64,000 nt of DNA from Prosopocoilus inquinatus (lineage: Eukaryota; Arthropoda; Insecta; Coleoptera; Lucanidae): assembly GCA_036172665.1 (NCBI GenBank), contig CM069872.1, forward strand, positions 42,580,101 to 42,644,100, read 5' to 3'. Positions 1 through 12,689 of the stretch are shown in pieces. Under the pieces are notes generated by a model. The model saw nothing but the letters and a program-made list of their open reading frames with translations. It ran no database searches and was not told the origin of the DNA. How positions within the stretch are numbered: position 1 is the stretch's first letter; the number at the start of each line of letters is the position of its first letter. Position numbers and translations under genes: made by a program.

Positions 1-184
1 CGTTTTTAATTGTAGTGAAAACCTCGAGCAATATCTGTATAGCTGTTTCAGCCCTATTTGGGGAATCTTCAGCAGAAATGTAGTTCGAAATTCTTACTGC
101 AAACCAAAAACGACTTGACCAATTTATTCGCAATTGAAACAGCTGTACAGAGACTGCTCGAGGTTTTCTATGCAATTAAAAACG
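1..184. repeat. Long inverted repeat (foldback element), possibly continuing left of the window
   Basis: Positions 1-50 and about 136-184 are near-perfect reverse complements. Both arms carry the motif GAAAACCTCGAGCA, followed by an AGCTGTTTCA block, around an 85-bp middle. No coding potential is seen. It looks like a non-autonomous hairpin or MITE-type element. The left edge coincides with the window edge, so its true end is unknown. Confidence 0.6.
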
Positions 185-482
185 ATTTGCAACAAATTTT
201 TTTTGATAATTGTTGCATGTAATGCAGTAAGACACACCCCTCGAATAGATTAAACAAACCCGCAGGAGAATGTGACGTCAAAGAGATACAGTTCTCCTAC
301 GTATTAGGTACAATAGGTTAGTACGAGACGTAATTTTGAAGTCTCTTGCGAGTTAGTTCTCTCGATTCAAAAATAAGGCTCTGGTATTTTTGAATTAATT
401 CGGCATTCAATGAGGAGAAAACTGGATGCAAGCGATTTTCAAGCTTTGCTGCACTAAATTTAAACAGTTCAACAGCGATATC

Positions 483-589
483 CTACGATCGCTTTTTGAC
501 CTAACATTGCAGTAGGATAGACAAATTGAAGCCAGTTTGCTACATAATAAGTCATCTTACTGCAATCTTAGGTCAAAAAGCGATCGTAG
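483..589. repeat. Palindromic MITE-like element
   Basis: The arm starting CTACGATCGCTTTTTGACCT at 483 is repeated as its reverse complement ending at 589. The next block (about 505-515, CATTGCAGTA) is also mirrored around 556-566. The centre of about 40 bp is unpaired. There is no open reading frame. The high arm identity suggests a fairly recent insertion. Confidence 0.65.
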
Positions 590-1849
590 TTGCTGGTTAA
601 GTCGCAGCAACTTACTTTTTCTTCACGCTGCATATGACGTGTTTGAAAATCGTTGGTCCTAAGGATGCTTCATAAGAATGTGACTGGTTTTAGCAACATT
701 TTAACCAGATTTAAACTTAAGTGGCCTTTAGAATGTGATTTTTTGTGTAGGTGCAACTAAATGTCAGTCGTACTAACTTAAGTGACGTAAAGGAAATTTA
801 AATATCAGTCTGAATTTGACCGATATTATACTGAACATGCATGAATCACATATTCTAAACAGGACTTAAATTTAAACTTCGTTTAAAAATGATGGTAATT
901 CGTCAATTCTCAGAATATGAATAAAATTTTTACATGATTCAAAAAAATTTACATTTTCCGGTCTTCTTAAAAATTACGACTTTATGAACTCACATTGTTT
1001 TTCTAGAAAATGCTATCCTTTAAAATCATTGTCAAATTAAATACGAAGAGGTTGCCAAAAACATTTGTGGCTACTATATTTATTTTCTTGAAGTATTATC
1101 GCGCAAAGGAATTTACGTGAATTTGCAAGCCAGGTAGAGAGGAAATTGTCTTTCATATTCTATCTTTAAAAGTTGTATGTCGAGTTTAAAAGGAAAAAAA
1201 AACTGATGTTGCCCCTAGTTTTTCGATAACTAGTTTTTCCATGTTATTCAACAAGATTTAGAAATGGAAAGTTAGTAGCCAAAATGTCTCAATGCAGTTC
1301 AGGAAAGGTACGAGCTCCAGGTCAGATTGCCACCATTTTGAGGAAAACCTTTTTAAGGCGGATTCGAAAACTTGAATTTACCATTACGATGATGAAACTA
1401 TGATTTGGACAGCAAAGAAAAGAGAGCGCAAAGAATGGAAGTCTATTGGTTTTCCGATCCGAAGAAATTTCATGCTTAAAGTCCTGGAAGTCCATTTTTG
1501 GGACAAGGTAATATTAATCTCGGCGATTCTTTAAAACCTGTAAAAAATCGTTTCTTGATGATTCGCTTGATCTAGCCCTTTTTCGATTATGTTCTTTTCA
1601 ATACATAAAAAAGAAAGGATTTAAGGATACGTGAATGAAACTCAGTAGTTTGTATTCTTCGATGAAAACGTTTTGAAATGTCCTACGAGCGTTATAATAA
1701 ATATTTAAACTTAATGGAGACTATACTGAATGAAATGTGATTTTTTTGGTTCGCGATAAATTATTTCCTTATGTGTTAGGTCAAGAATTTCAAATCAAAA
1801 TCAAAATCTCCTCATATACACGTAACGAACGAGAGTTTTCGGAAAATAC

Positions 1850-2446
1850 CTATTGTTGTAACTATGGTCCCAGAAAAGAATAATGATTGTCCAAAACTCC
1901 AGTTCGATTGTCCGGAAGCATTCCTAGAAGCCGATACTCCGCGATTACTTGCCCGCACCACCTCCGATATCAAGGATTCCAGATCTCCGTCTGTAACAAA
2001 AATTTTCATCACTCTTGAGCCTAACTCAAAAAAGAAATTATTGATTAATCGTCAGTAGATTTATCAATACTACAAAAGAAGCTTTTGATTCTATTTTCAT
2101 TCGGCAATTTCGCTTAGGAGGGGATCATTAAGCTTAAGATTTTGTTTTTCTTCCTCAACTTACCTTTGACTTGTGGATATAGATTATAGAACCGTTGTCT
2201 GGCTTGCTCTACTTCCAGAAGTAACTTCTGTTCCTCTGGATATTCCACGGTGCTAAACACCATGGCACCCGTTATTAAATAGACGAAATAAAATATAAAA
2301 TATAGAATGAATAAGTGAGTTGCGCTGAAATACTGTCTCCTCTCTTCCTTGAACTCCAATGGGACGTAAATGGGAAGACTGAGAGATCTGGTCTCGCGAA
2401 AAACGCATTTTCCGTTCTCAATGCTTCCGTACTTCGTCGGCTCCAT
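1850..2446 (-). CDS. Two-pore-domain potassium (K2P) channel, 5' exons only
   Basis: Two exons on the minus strand join in frame. The first is 2446-2164, from ATG to donor G|GTAAGT. The second is 1990-1850, from acceptor TTTTTGTTACAG to donor ATAG|GTATTT, phase 1 at both junctions. Exon 1 encodes a short cytosolic N-terminus and TM1, ending in GAMVFSTVEYPEEQ, the usual K2P 'GA-x-x-F...E-P-E' boundary. Exon 2 encodes the extracellular cap helices, an N-linked site (NAS), and pore helix 1 WSFGQSLFFSGTIVTTIG. The intron falls right after TTIG, inside the selectivity filter, as is common in this family. The exons for the rest of the filter, TM2-TM4 and pore 2 are not found and should lie below position 1. 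The channel would set K+ leak and resting potential in the plasma membrane. A GTG at 2464 is in frame, but the ATG at 2446 is the better start. Subfamily not resolved. Confidence 0.85.
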
Positions 2447-2464
2447 GAACTTAATTCTATCCAC

Positions 2465-5287
2465 CTTCCACTCGAAACTTACTTATTAAATTAAATATAT
2501 TTATTTTATTTACTTATTTATTTATTGGAAGCGTTAAGTATGTACTATAACATTTCGCACTGGAAAGTCTTGAATGGGTAAATCACGTCATGCAGTTCAC
2601 AGTTCCTCACTATTTGGTTTAGTTGTTCCATCATGGTTAATTGATTATTATTGTTCATGACTGAAAGAAGGGCACCTAACTTTATTACACGCACTAATTT
2701 CATGATTTTTTCATTTTTAAAATTAAATGGAAGTTCATTTATTTATTTTTTAATTTTATCGGCTATTTAATTTAACGTTCTCACAGAATAGACATATATA
2801 TTTTAAGGCTGCAGACACATTGTGCGAAAACACAATAACTATTATTTAAAAAAAAGTTTCGCGATTTGTTATATCATGATGTATGACAGATGTGTGCAAA
2901 TATACTATTTTAATGTATAACAGCCCTCGCGATACAGTTGCGTTTTATCGCAAACAATAAATCGCACAGTGTGTTTGTAGCCTAACATTAAATTCAAAGT
3001 CGAAGCTTGCGGAAAATTTTGCTGCGGAAAATAATTTTGTGCTCTTGACGTAATCGTAAACGTACTGATGTTAATCGCATTTAATTGCTGTTGTCAACTA
3101 AAACCCTTGGAATTAAGATTTAGAAGTTGCGAAATATTCTTTGACGCTTGCTTTGACCTATTCAAGAATAATCTGCGGAAATAATTCCATGGAATAAACA
3201 AGAGATAATTCAGATGTGCTTGATTTACCGGTATTCATATTTGAAGTTTTATTTGGAAACTGAATGCCTAATTAAAATATAATTGAATAACTTTGAGCTT
3301 CTGCTTAATTATAATGTAATTTAATAACTTTGAGCTTCTCTTAGATTTGAATGAGCCTTAAAGATTATGCAACATAAAGGATTGTTCCAAAAAGTTTTTA
3401 AAAACTCTTTGATCAGTTACCAAAACATTATGTCCCAACAAAGAACGTTGTTTTGAAACAAAGAAATAGAAAGAAACAAAATTATAAGTAATGTAAATAC
3501 AACATCAAGAATTTACCTTACGAACAGGGAACGGAAATATATATTTTGTTCGATTAAATACAAACGAGACGGCAAACGCATAACACTGCAGCGACGTGTC
3601 AATGCGCACACGTCCGTTGCCACCTCGTTCGTAATAAACCGAAGAAAATATATAATTCCGACTCGTACTTATGAAGAACAGAAAAAAATTAGAAAATAAA
3701 CGATGTGCTAGTAAGTAACATGTGACTACATGAAAGATGAGATTCTCCAGAAGTAGATTTCGGAAACAGAACAAGAACGAAGAAAAAAATAATGAAACAA
3801 ATTTGAAGGCAGAAAGTAAAATTGAAAATGAACAAAACAAGAAGGTGTAAGATACCAGAACAAGAAACATCGGCGTGGAAGGTAATATTTACAAAAGAAA
3901 TAAAATTCAAAACAAAAACAGCACTTATTAATAACAAACATGAATAAATAAAGCAGGGAATAAATAAATACCGTAATAATTACATATTATTTATAATAAG
4001 TAGTTAGTGTTTATTCACGTTATAATTTTTAAAAATTGCTTAAAAACATTCTTAGCATTTATAAAATAGAATGAGCTTCCAAAATTTTCCTTTGAAACAT
4101 TGTTCTTAGTATTGAATTTCGATAAAAATATCTTTTTACTGATAAGAACTCGAGTTGTTAAAATAAAAAAGAATTAATTTGCCACATCTACGAAGAAGTT
4201 GTGGGTTTTTACAATTTTTCCTTTTTGGAACTTTTCTTACGTCGTGCTTATTTTTTCGTCACATTGTTTTAAATATCGACACTTAAATCATCACATAAAC
4301 TAACCGAAGGGGCACTGGACCACGACTGATAGTGCCGAGCCCAGCTATCAGTCAGGTATATTTTTGTACGATAATGAAATTTATTTATTTAGAACTATAA
4401 GTGGGGAAGTGATATACAATAACGTGTGTTTAGAAATTTATCTTTTTTTTCTTGACGATTTAGGAATATAACTCATAATTGACAAGTATATGACTTAGAA
4501 CCCCGTTAGGCAACCACCACAGATAAGAAAAAATGTGTTTTTAACTCTGTAGAGGGAGTCATCCAAAAATACATTCAAATCGGTAGATGTAAGCAAGCAC
4601 CAAAAGCTTCTCATTGAGACAGGATTTAGGGAGACGTCATCACTTTACCTCTAACGTTACCAAAGGTGACGTCAGGTGCTCCACATCGCAGGTCACTTCT
4701 ATTCTAAATTAACTTGACGTTTCATATCCTTAATTCTTTTTAGTTAAGAAGTATTTATTAGATGGTTTTACTTCTTTTTCAGAAGAAGCTAAGATTTCTT
4801 TGTCCTGTAAGTAAAGTAGATGCTGTAACGCAAACAACGACGATTCCAAGAAGTTTTTTGATTTACCATCTCATAAGTGAGTGACATAAAAGATTTTTGT
4901 ACTTATTTTCAAAGTTAATAATCTCCTCAAATAAACACTTCATGAACCACTTAGAATGTGACGTATACAATGTCGTGTAAATTCCAATGTCATATTATAA
5001 ATAATACTCAAATTTAAGCTCGACTTAAGTGTTGGGTCCAACTAGCCATTATTTGATGTAGTGGGCTTAAATTTTCCTGTTTGGATCAACATTGTTGATA
5101 GCTCCTGGTCCCGTTTCCATAATAGAAATTGTTGATTATGTTTTCTCCTGTGATACAATCTCATTGATCCTTTTTTAATTCTCCGAATAGTCAAAAAATG
5201 AAATTGATAGATCGTCGTCACATTCTGACATTTAACATGAAGTCAAAATTATTTTAGCAAAATGGACTCGGGCGGGCCAAAATTATC
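2465..5287. other. Non-coding interval between K2P exon and PAM16
   Basis: This is AT-rich with simple A/T runs. I see no convincing exon. 3505-3940 is purine-rich on the plus strand and gives overlapping minus-strand frames of low complexity, rich in Phe and Leu, which I regard as compositional. The segment ending at 5047 (AAGTGTTGGGTCCAACTAGCC) resembles the right end of the MITE family seen at 24235-24460 and 21930-22074, without a clear left end. Confidence 0.5.
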
Positions 5288-5662
5288 ATGTGGACGGCGA
5301 TCAAAGAATTGTCGAAGATCGGATATCACTGTTTACGAGTAGCAGGCAAGAGCCTGCAGAAATCCTTGCAGGAAGAAATCGAGATGAGCAGGGAACTGGC
5401 GCGAATTAGGCGACAAGAAATAATGGTCGTGAAAAACGAGCACGACAAGAAGCATGGCCTGAGTTTGGACGAGGCGATGAAGATCTTGAACGTGCACAAT
5501 TTAGACTCGAAATTAGTGCAAGATCGCTACGACCATTTATACAGGGTTAACACAAAATCACAGGGTGGCTCGTTTTATTTGCAGTCGAAGGTGGTTAGGG
5601 CAAAGCAAAGGATTGAGCTCGAAATGAAGAACAGAGAGGAAGCCAAATTAACTGAATGTTAA
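5288..5662 (+). CDS. Pam16: Mitochondrial import motor subunit PAM16/TIM16 (Magmas/black pearl)
   Basis: This single-exon, 124-residue protein matches the length of the family (about 125). Residues 1-40 form an amphipathic N-terminal helix. Residues 57-113 form the J-like domain (GLSLDEAMKILNV, then GGSFYLQSKVVRAK at 93-106), which is close to the family signature. Like other PAM16 proteins it lacks the HPD triplet of true J proteins. By family knowledge it pairs with PAM18/TIM14 at the TIM23 channel in the inner membrane and holds back Hsp70 ATPase stimulation. The position where PAM16 normally has DKS before GGSFYLQSK reads TKS here. The ATG at 5288 gives the expected N-terminal length. A competing ATG at 5262 is out of frame and opens an overlapping short frame. 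Absence of introns, and the location between two K2P exons on the opposite strand, suggest a retrocopy or paralog, but the frame is intact. Confidence 0.88.
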   Translation: MWTAIKELSKIGYHCLRVAGKSLQKSLQEEIEMSRELARIRRQEIMVVKNEHDKKHGLSLDEAMKILNVHNLDSKLVQDRYDHLYRVNTKSQGGSFYLQSKVVRAKQRIELEMKNREEAKLTEC

Positions 5663-8600
5663 TCGCCAGTTACCTGCATACGTATTATTTTGGTTTTCAA
5701 ATATATTTTTTATACTTGATTTGCTATTCTTTTTTTAATACAATATTTTATTCAATCATTGGAGCTGAAAAATACTTTCAAATTTAATCTACAGGAAAAG
5801 TTTCAACTAAAAAAATTGTCCAAAAAGCTTTAGCATTTACGAAGAACTTGGAACATATGCTTGCCAAACGCCCTTTATAAAAAGTAAAAACATAAAGGAC
5901 AAAATTTCATTCAAATGAATTCGAGTTTAATTTATAAATATGTTGTAATTTAGTTTCTGATTAGTATTAAAAAAACAGATATTCTAAAATTAATATTAAG
6001 TAAACAGCGATTTCATTTCTGTTGATTGATCCTTAGCGAGGCAATTTTTTATTTAAGTTTTCACTCATCAGAATTTGTTACTATTTGAGTAATACCTTAT
6101 CTGAACTCTGACCTCGATTTACATTAAACTTAAACACTTGACTGGAGATTTACTTGAGGGTTATCAAACGCAACAAGAGGATAAGAGTATTCATTTACTG
6201 TTCATTGAGCAGGTCGTAGTGCACCGGAAAACCTTTTCATGGGAAAAGTTCACTCGTTTTCCTTTTATTAAAACAAGTGAATCGCATTGATTTAAGATTG
6301 AAGATTCGATTTCACTAAAACCAAGCAGCATTTGCAATGTGTATTCCAAATAAATTTTCCACTGCAACTAGAAATTTCCATAAACTGAGACACAACTTTG
6401 AAAAGTCCTTAATCACTAATAGATACGCCCCATAACATATTTACGTTTACAATCATCAACTGATTACATGTTTATTTTAGTAACAAATTTATCAGCATAG
6501 TAAGACCATGTTTTTACTATACATATATGATTCTTCACATTATTTCTTATGCAATAAAAAAAAACTAAACTGATTAAATTAGTCTAGCAAATCAATGAAA
6601 AAAAAATACTTTTAATTCCGTAGGTCATTAACTCATAATACTAATAATAATAAAATCATTTAATCATTCACTGTCTGTCGATTATAGGGTCAGATAAAAA
6701 TTTGTGGGCATGTCTGAGAGCACGTTTAATTTTTATCAATCACATCATTGATGATTGAAATCAATGAATAATTTTTTTTAATGTTTATTTATTTAAAATT
6801 TAAGAAGGCAAATACCTAAACAACACTAATTAACAACTTCACTAAACTTCGGAGGTCCGTATGGCGCGGGCAAGTATTCAAGACTAGATTAAAATCTAAA
6901 CCTCGTTGAAGATATATCGTCCGCATGGGGTCACATGCACCAGTTAAATATTGATAAATTTCGTTTAACAAACCAGTGCTCTTGAGTGACCCAGCAACTG
7001 TTGTTATTGGCTCGCAAACAGTATATCAGCAGTTATACAACTTGCATGAGGTCGTATGGGGGTACGTTGTACTAATACTCGGGGATTTCACAACGATCGG
7101 TGGTTCATTGGCATGTTTATCAAAATGCACTTTTGAATTACTGTGTAGAAATTATTCAACTCTGATAACAGTGTTAAAGTGTACGTTTGTATAAAGTTCG
7201 CTCTCGGGGACATAGCTCGACTTATTGACCAGAACCAGTCCTTGACTTTTGAAGAACAAACCTCATTAGTTTAATTAAGTTAATCTCAGTTTCTAATAAT
7301 TTATTCTGACAGCAGTAGGGGGAGAAAGTTAAAAAAAGCTGGACGAGTTTTTTTTTTAATCTAACAGTTGTAAGAATGTCGTATATTTTTTATTCTTCAA
7401 ATTGCTTGTAAAGTATTTGTTAATTGAGAAACGTTCCAATCCTTTTTTTTTTACAAATACGAAAGCCAAGATGGAATCAACTTATAGTAAACACAAATTG
7501 AAGTCTTTTGTTTGACAAATTCAAAAAATTCTACAGCATTTTTGAAAAGTTATACAACTATTTTCCCTGAATTAGAAAACCGTATAAAATAAAAGGTCTT
7601 TAAAGACCTTTTAGATATCAGAAGTTTCACGGTTTGTTTGGCTTGCTTACAAATCCATCTTTGATTGTAACACAATATACAGGGTTAAAATTTTTCACAA
7701 GAGTCTCCATAACACTGAAAAAACTTGATGTTAATGGATTATTTATGGCAAACATGTGTAATAACAAACTGACTAAAATTTTAAACTCCCTTATTCTCTA
7801 TATGTCTCTATTCTTCTTCTTTAACAGCTTTACAAGTCTTCCTTTCCTTGTTTTTCCTTAGGATACCGAGTGCTCCAAGAGAAATGGGATACGTACTTAC
7901 GTATACAAATTTTTGTAACAATTAAATATTCGTTGTTTTTTGGACAGGACAAAATCGAACACTATCATGAAAACCAAGTTACATTCAAAGTTAAAAAAAA
8001 AACAATTATGTCGAAAATCGTTCACCTTAGAGCTATTGTACAATTACATCAAATTGGTTTAAAAAAGGTGGAAAAGTTTCAAAAGTCTGCTTACTAAAAA
8101 GTTAGAGCATTTTAAAAGTGTCTGTTACGTCAAAATTCATTCATTTATTCAATTCATGACAAATTTTATTATTTCTTGGCTCAAGAAATTACCATATGTC
8201 AATTTTGAAAGCAATACGTCAAAAATAAAAATTTTAAGAGATTTTTGAAGAAAACTGAAATTAAAAATAATTTTAATGATCTGTATAACCTTTATGTCTA
8301 AGTGGGCTAAGCTAAATCGCATTCTGATGTTAGGAATTCATTGTCTCTGCGCCCTATTATTTTTAGACCATTCTATATATTTAAAAATTTAGCTTACCAT
8401 CGATGAGTTCTCGCTGTGAATACTTTCTTTCGTTCCTTGTCGTCTCCTTATTTCTTCATTTTCTGTACGTTGGAGGATTATCTGGTAGGGATTTCTTTTT
8501 TTTGTTCCAAAATTTTGAATTATAAGTTACAGTTACATTTTTATCAACAGCGATTTTCCTTCTTCAAATACTACACCCTTTATGTTCTTCGAGTGTTCTA

Positions 8601-9002
8601 TTTCAATTATTTGAAAGTATCTTCCTATCCTATTTCTAGCTGTTCCATTTTCATAATATCCAATTCTATTTCCCTGCTTTTCTCTAAATTTTCTGAGCGT
8701 ATAATCATGTTTTTTTTTTCTCAGTCAGCTATAATTTCTTAGTTTCTTGGGCAGTAGTAATTTTTCCTATCGAAGTATTTCATAGGAAATTCAGAGAAAC
8801 AAATTATAAATAAATGCAATTATTTTTTGCGCTTTTGAAATATAAAGCAACATTTTTTTAAATGATAAAGACTAGCTCCACATTTCAGATTTAGGAAATT
8901 CTGATAAGACAACTGAAATATTGATTTAAATCATCAGATTGTCAGACAATTTAAATTGAGTTAATTAAGGCCTGGTTTATTCATTAAAAGCTTACTTTGC
9001 GG

Positions 9003-9245
9003 CGGATTCTGTAACTTATTAACGGGCTGTTAAAATATAGACGTCCTTTAAAATTTAAAATACAGTTCCATGATTGGTTGCTACCGTAACAACAAAATTT
9101 AACACCTCTTTAAATTTAACGCGTATTCTGTAACTTTTTAACGGGCTGTTAAAATTTAGAGGTCCTTTAAAATTTAAAATACAGTTCTACGATTGGTCGT
9201 TACCGTAGCAACAAAGTTTAACAGCTATTTAAATTTAACACTTTT
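9003..9245. repeat. Two tandem copies of a 119-bp unit
   Basis: The motif ATTCTGTAACTT starts at 9006 and recurs at 9125. The whole unit follows in order: AACGGGCTGTTAAAAT, a CCTTTAAAATTTAAAATACAGTT block, a GATTGG block and a TAGCAACAAA-type block. The two copies differ by scattered substitutions. The ATTCTGTAAC start resembles the ATTCTATAAC terminus of the palindrome at 26357-26524, so this may be a tandemly duplicated MITE. Confidence 0.65.
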
Positions 9246-10827
9246 AATACACAATAGGCCCCTTTATCTGTTAGTTTATAAAAGTCATGGCTTACTCCAA
9301 AAATTAAAAATTTTTAAAATTACCCGTTATACGTATGAATAATCGATATTTCGATATGTCAATACGTATCGAACGATAAATATCGATATTCGATATGTAC
9401 AGGCAGTATCGATATAAAAATTGTAACGAAATTAAAAATACAATTTGCCGTATTGCCCATACATAGTCATTATTTTCCTCCAAACGTTGAAAGGCTGTTG
9501 TTAAAATTTGTTAAAAAGTTCTTAGTGAAGAATTTTCGGCTGTATTTAAAAACTGAAGGTGTTTTCAATTGATCACAGTAGAGCATTCTCATCTTTTTTT
9601 AACGTCATATAATAACAAAGGATGGAGCACTCAGAGTGCTTTGAAGTATTGGTTTGAGACGTCAAGAGTGTTCAAGATCTGTGGTCTTGCGGGCCCTTGA
9701 AATATAAGAGGTCCATCAATATTTAAAATAAAATTTACGAGTGAATATCCAGAACGGGAATTTTATTTATTAACAAGACAGTCTTGCACGCTTTTTCCAT
9801 CTCAGTTTAACATTAAGTTTCGCTTTATTCCTATGGCAGCAATTATGGAATTAACAATTAAGGAATAAAACGGAGTTTAAAGTTAAACCTCGATTGAAAA
9901 ACTGGCCCTATGGCAGATTGCGTACGTAAAAGGCGCAGAAACTTTGCAAAATATAACGAACATCGAACAGCATAGAAATATATGTGCAAATAGGGGAATG
10001 TCCGACGGAACTAGGAAGCTGGAGAACGGAGTACTGTAGGTATCATTTTTGTACGTTGTAATATGTTACAATCTAGCAGAAATGATAGAAAATATTAGTT
10101 CCTGTTTGTTTACACAATACACATGTAACTGATTATCGAGTTACCAAATTAAGGTCCCTAATATTTTGAAGTCGGTGCAGCTGCTCCTTTTGCTTCTCGT
10201 CCCCTCGTATGGGCATTGTACCTTGTTATGTTATGACGTATCATGGAATGGTTGGTGCAGAATCCAATCAGAAATTTATTTTGAAGTTGTTCAATGATTT
10301 GGTGAACAGACTGACAATTTCATTCCCATTCTTCTTCCATTTTTACTCATTGTTATCTCGCCAAACAATTGTTTTCTCTTTTGTGACTTTGTTCTCTCCC
10401 TAACCATCTTTCATATAATTCTTCTTATTTTCTCCTTTTGTTGTGTCTGTGTTTTCTGCGTTTTCATTATAAAATAAAAAATGAATGACATTAATTACTA
10501 TGTGATTATTATTACGTATTTGGTTTCGTATGTCTTCATTTATTTATGTTTCCTTTCCTCCTTTTCATTACTTTTTTTTACTGTGTATTTTCTTTCTGTT
10601 AATGTACTTAATCATTTATTGTTATCCGCAAGTACACCCACTGAAGAACATTCATACAGTCATAGAGGCAACATAAATAGATTTTGTGCGGCCTTTTGGA
10701 AGCTGCTGATGTAGATGACACCAAGCTAGGGCTGTTGAGGCTGAAGGAAAACGAACGAATCTTTGTAAGAAGATATTTCAAGTTCTTTGAGAGAACAGCT
10801 AGTGAGTAATTATGAAGAAACACTAAG

Positions 10828-10958
10828 GGCCAGTATTACAAAGCCAAGTTAGCTTTAACTATTGGTTTATTCCCATTGTAATAATTATGAACACAATCGT
10901 TGTTATGGCAATAAACTGGGAGTTAGAGTTAACTTTCATTTATAATACTGGACCTTTA
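10828..10958. mobile_element. MITE with terminal inverted repeats
   Basis: It starts GGGCCAGTATTACAAA and ends with the reverse complement TTATAATACTGGACCT, flanked by TAA on both sides. The inner arms (AGTTAGCTTTAACT and AGTTAGAGTTAACT) and the CAATAAAC-type blocks also pair. It is non-coding. A 3-bp TAA target duplication would fit PIF/Harbinger-type elements, which is an inference. Confidence 0.6.
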
Positions 10959-12033
10959 ATAATCATGTGATAATCCAAACCCAGATGGAATCAAAAATCA
11001 AGACAACGGGCTAACATGCGCGATATTTGTAATCTGAAAATGGTTTCTTGAAACGCTTTAATGTGACTACAAAACATCAACTTATTAATTGTCATTCAGA
11101 GACTAAACAATTAAAAGAAAAAGAAATAATAATAATGGGCAGACATTGTGACATTGGGTAATATGTTATTGTCTCATCTACAACGTTCCAAGATGTTCTT
11201 ATTAAAGATGTAATAAGTTCAGGCAACCAAAACTACACCATTCCAATGGAAACTTAATTTTATAGCAAACAGTGAATTAATTATCTTATCGAAATGCAAC
11301 TATAATGACAGTGAATACAAAGTGATACTTTGTAGCAAAATAAATTGAATAAATTGTACTCCTATTAATTTACAAAATTGGGAATTCTTTAGTTGCTGGT
11401 TTAAAGTGGGGCAACAAAAATTAAAAAGTCAAAAAATAACAAAACTCCGGTGCACTAAATTTGTGATTGAATTAAAATACCTTTATTAATTAAAAATATG
11501 TATATATATATCTGCTTATTAAATATAAGTGCCTGATAATCTTACGATTTCAAATTTTCACGGGATCCTAAATTTAACAAAATATTAGTTGTTGGTATTC
11601 AAGTATTTAGTTACGCGATTTAATTTAATTTTAGGCGAACACAAAGAATTATTCTATTAAAAATATTATTAGATTGTGTACGAATACGATAATTTGTGTT
11701 AATGCAAATTGTTTTTCCGGAAATTGTGCGGCATCCGGTACAACCAAATCATGCTTTGTTTTCGATAAGCTAAGTAAATTGAATAACCAACGGGAAATCC
11801 AATTTAAATTGCTCAGTTTCAATTCGGTTCGAATTTATTTTCGTCTAAGAACAATTCCGGACATTGATTCATCATCTATTAAGGCGCAACTTAAAATTAA
11901 TTTGATTTGTCGGGATATAAAAATATAAACGTCAATTTACATTTAATCAGTGTCATTTTTTTTTAAACATACATGTTCAATCGAGAAATCGAGTCAAAAA
12001 GGTAGGAAATACTTTTGTTAAAGAAAGACTCAC

Positions 12034-12211
12034 CATTAACGCATTGGTTTTTCTCAAGGAAACTCTCGCGCAATGTTCTTAATTTCTTAACTTCTTGGCG
12101 TTCCAAGGGGCGTTCGATGGCTGTAAAAATCATCGCCCCCATCGACAAGTAAAACACGTAGCCAGAAACCAAAGCTATCAGCCTTACAAACCGACGGTTT
12201 AAGAAAGTCAT
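12034..12211 (-). CDS. K2P potassium channel, alternative or paralogous first coding exon
   Basis: This exon encodes TM1 of a K2P channel, ending GAMIFTAIERPLERQE and then a cap helix up to ...NQCVN. The donor is G|GTGAGT at 12033 in phase 1, exactly the phase of the exon at 2164-2446. From GAM to the splice site both exons encode the same number of residues, so they are homologous exons. The acceptor TTTTTGCTCACAG ends at 12232. The ATG at 12211 lies 20 nt inside and gives a short N-terminus MTFLNRRFVRL. A plausible 5' non-coding exon ends at 12559 (GGCAG|GTATGT); its frame into this exon contains stops, which supports the internal ATG. No separate pore-1 exon was found between here and 2.5 kb, so this exon may share the pore exon at 1850-1990. 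Alternatively it belongs to a second K2P gene whose other exons I missed. Confidence 0.78.
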
Positions 12212-12689
12212 GCCGCCTTTGACCGTAGTATCTGTGAGCAAAAATTAATTTGATTTAAGGAAAGCCGTTTTGATTACAAAAAAAATTTAGTTGAAAAACC
12301 AGGTGGATTAAAGTCATTGGTAAGTAAAGATTACTAACACTGGACTTTGTCAAACACAATTAGAAAGAAAATTCGATCCGCTGGCAAAGAATCAATGACG
12401 AAACACAATTAAGCACCGAGTAATTAGTTAATTTATAAGTACTGTTTATAATTTTGTGCTTACTGAAAAGTGCAATTGAATTATATTTATTTATGATTAA
12501 AGAATTCGATGAATATTATACAGAAGTGCTTAATTAATTAATTAATTAAAAGACATACCTGCCTATATCTACATCGTTATTCCGGAGAAAAATGCTCCAA
12601 TTTAAGGAAGCCTCGTATGTGATTAAAGTTGCATTTTTGTACGCATAAAAATTGACACCGTTTCTAAAATTTGACCAGTAATTAAGGAC

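Larger units (their letters stand above)
5663..12033. other. Gene-poor interval, possibly a K2P intron
   Basis: No exon with recognisable homology was found on either strand. If the 12-kb K2P exon splices to the exon at 1850-1990, this whole stretch is intronic. It contains the tandem repeat at 9003-9245 and the palindromic element at 10828-10958. A weaker inverted pair lies around 9795-9907. A T-rich segment at 8410-8750 has low-complexity frames only. Confidence 0.5.

Noticed and set aside
3505..3941. Three overlapping minus-strand frames rich in Phe and Leu
   Set aside because: Complement of A-rich DNA; no membrane-protein topology or family match.
6976..7194. Plus-strand frame with a TTIGG peptide like a K+ channel filter
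   Set aside because: No surrounding pore helix, wrong strand relative to the K2P exons and no splice context; a chance match.
8416..8742. 108-aa hydrophobic frame
   Set aside because: Low-complexity T-rich sequence gives Phe/Leu/Ser-rich translations by composition alone.
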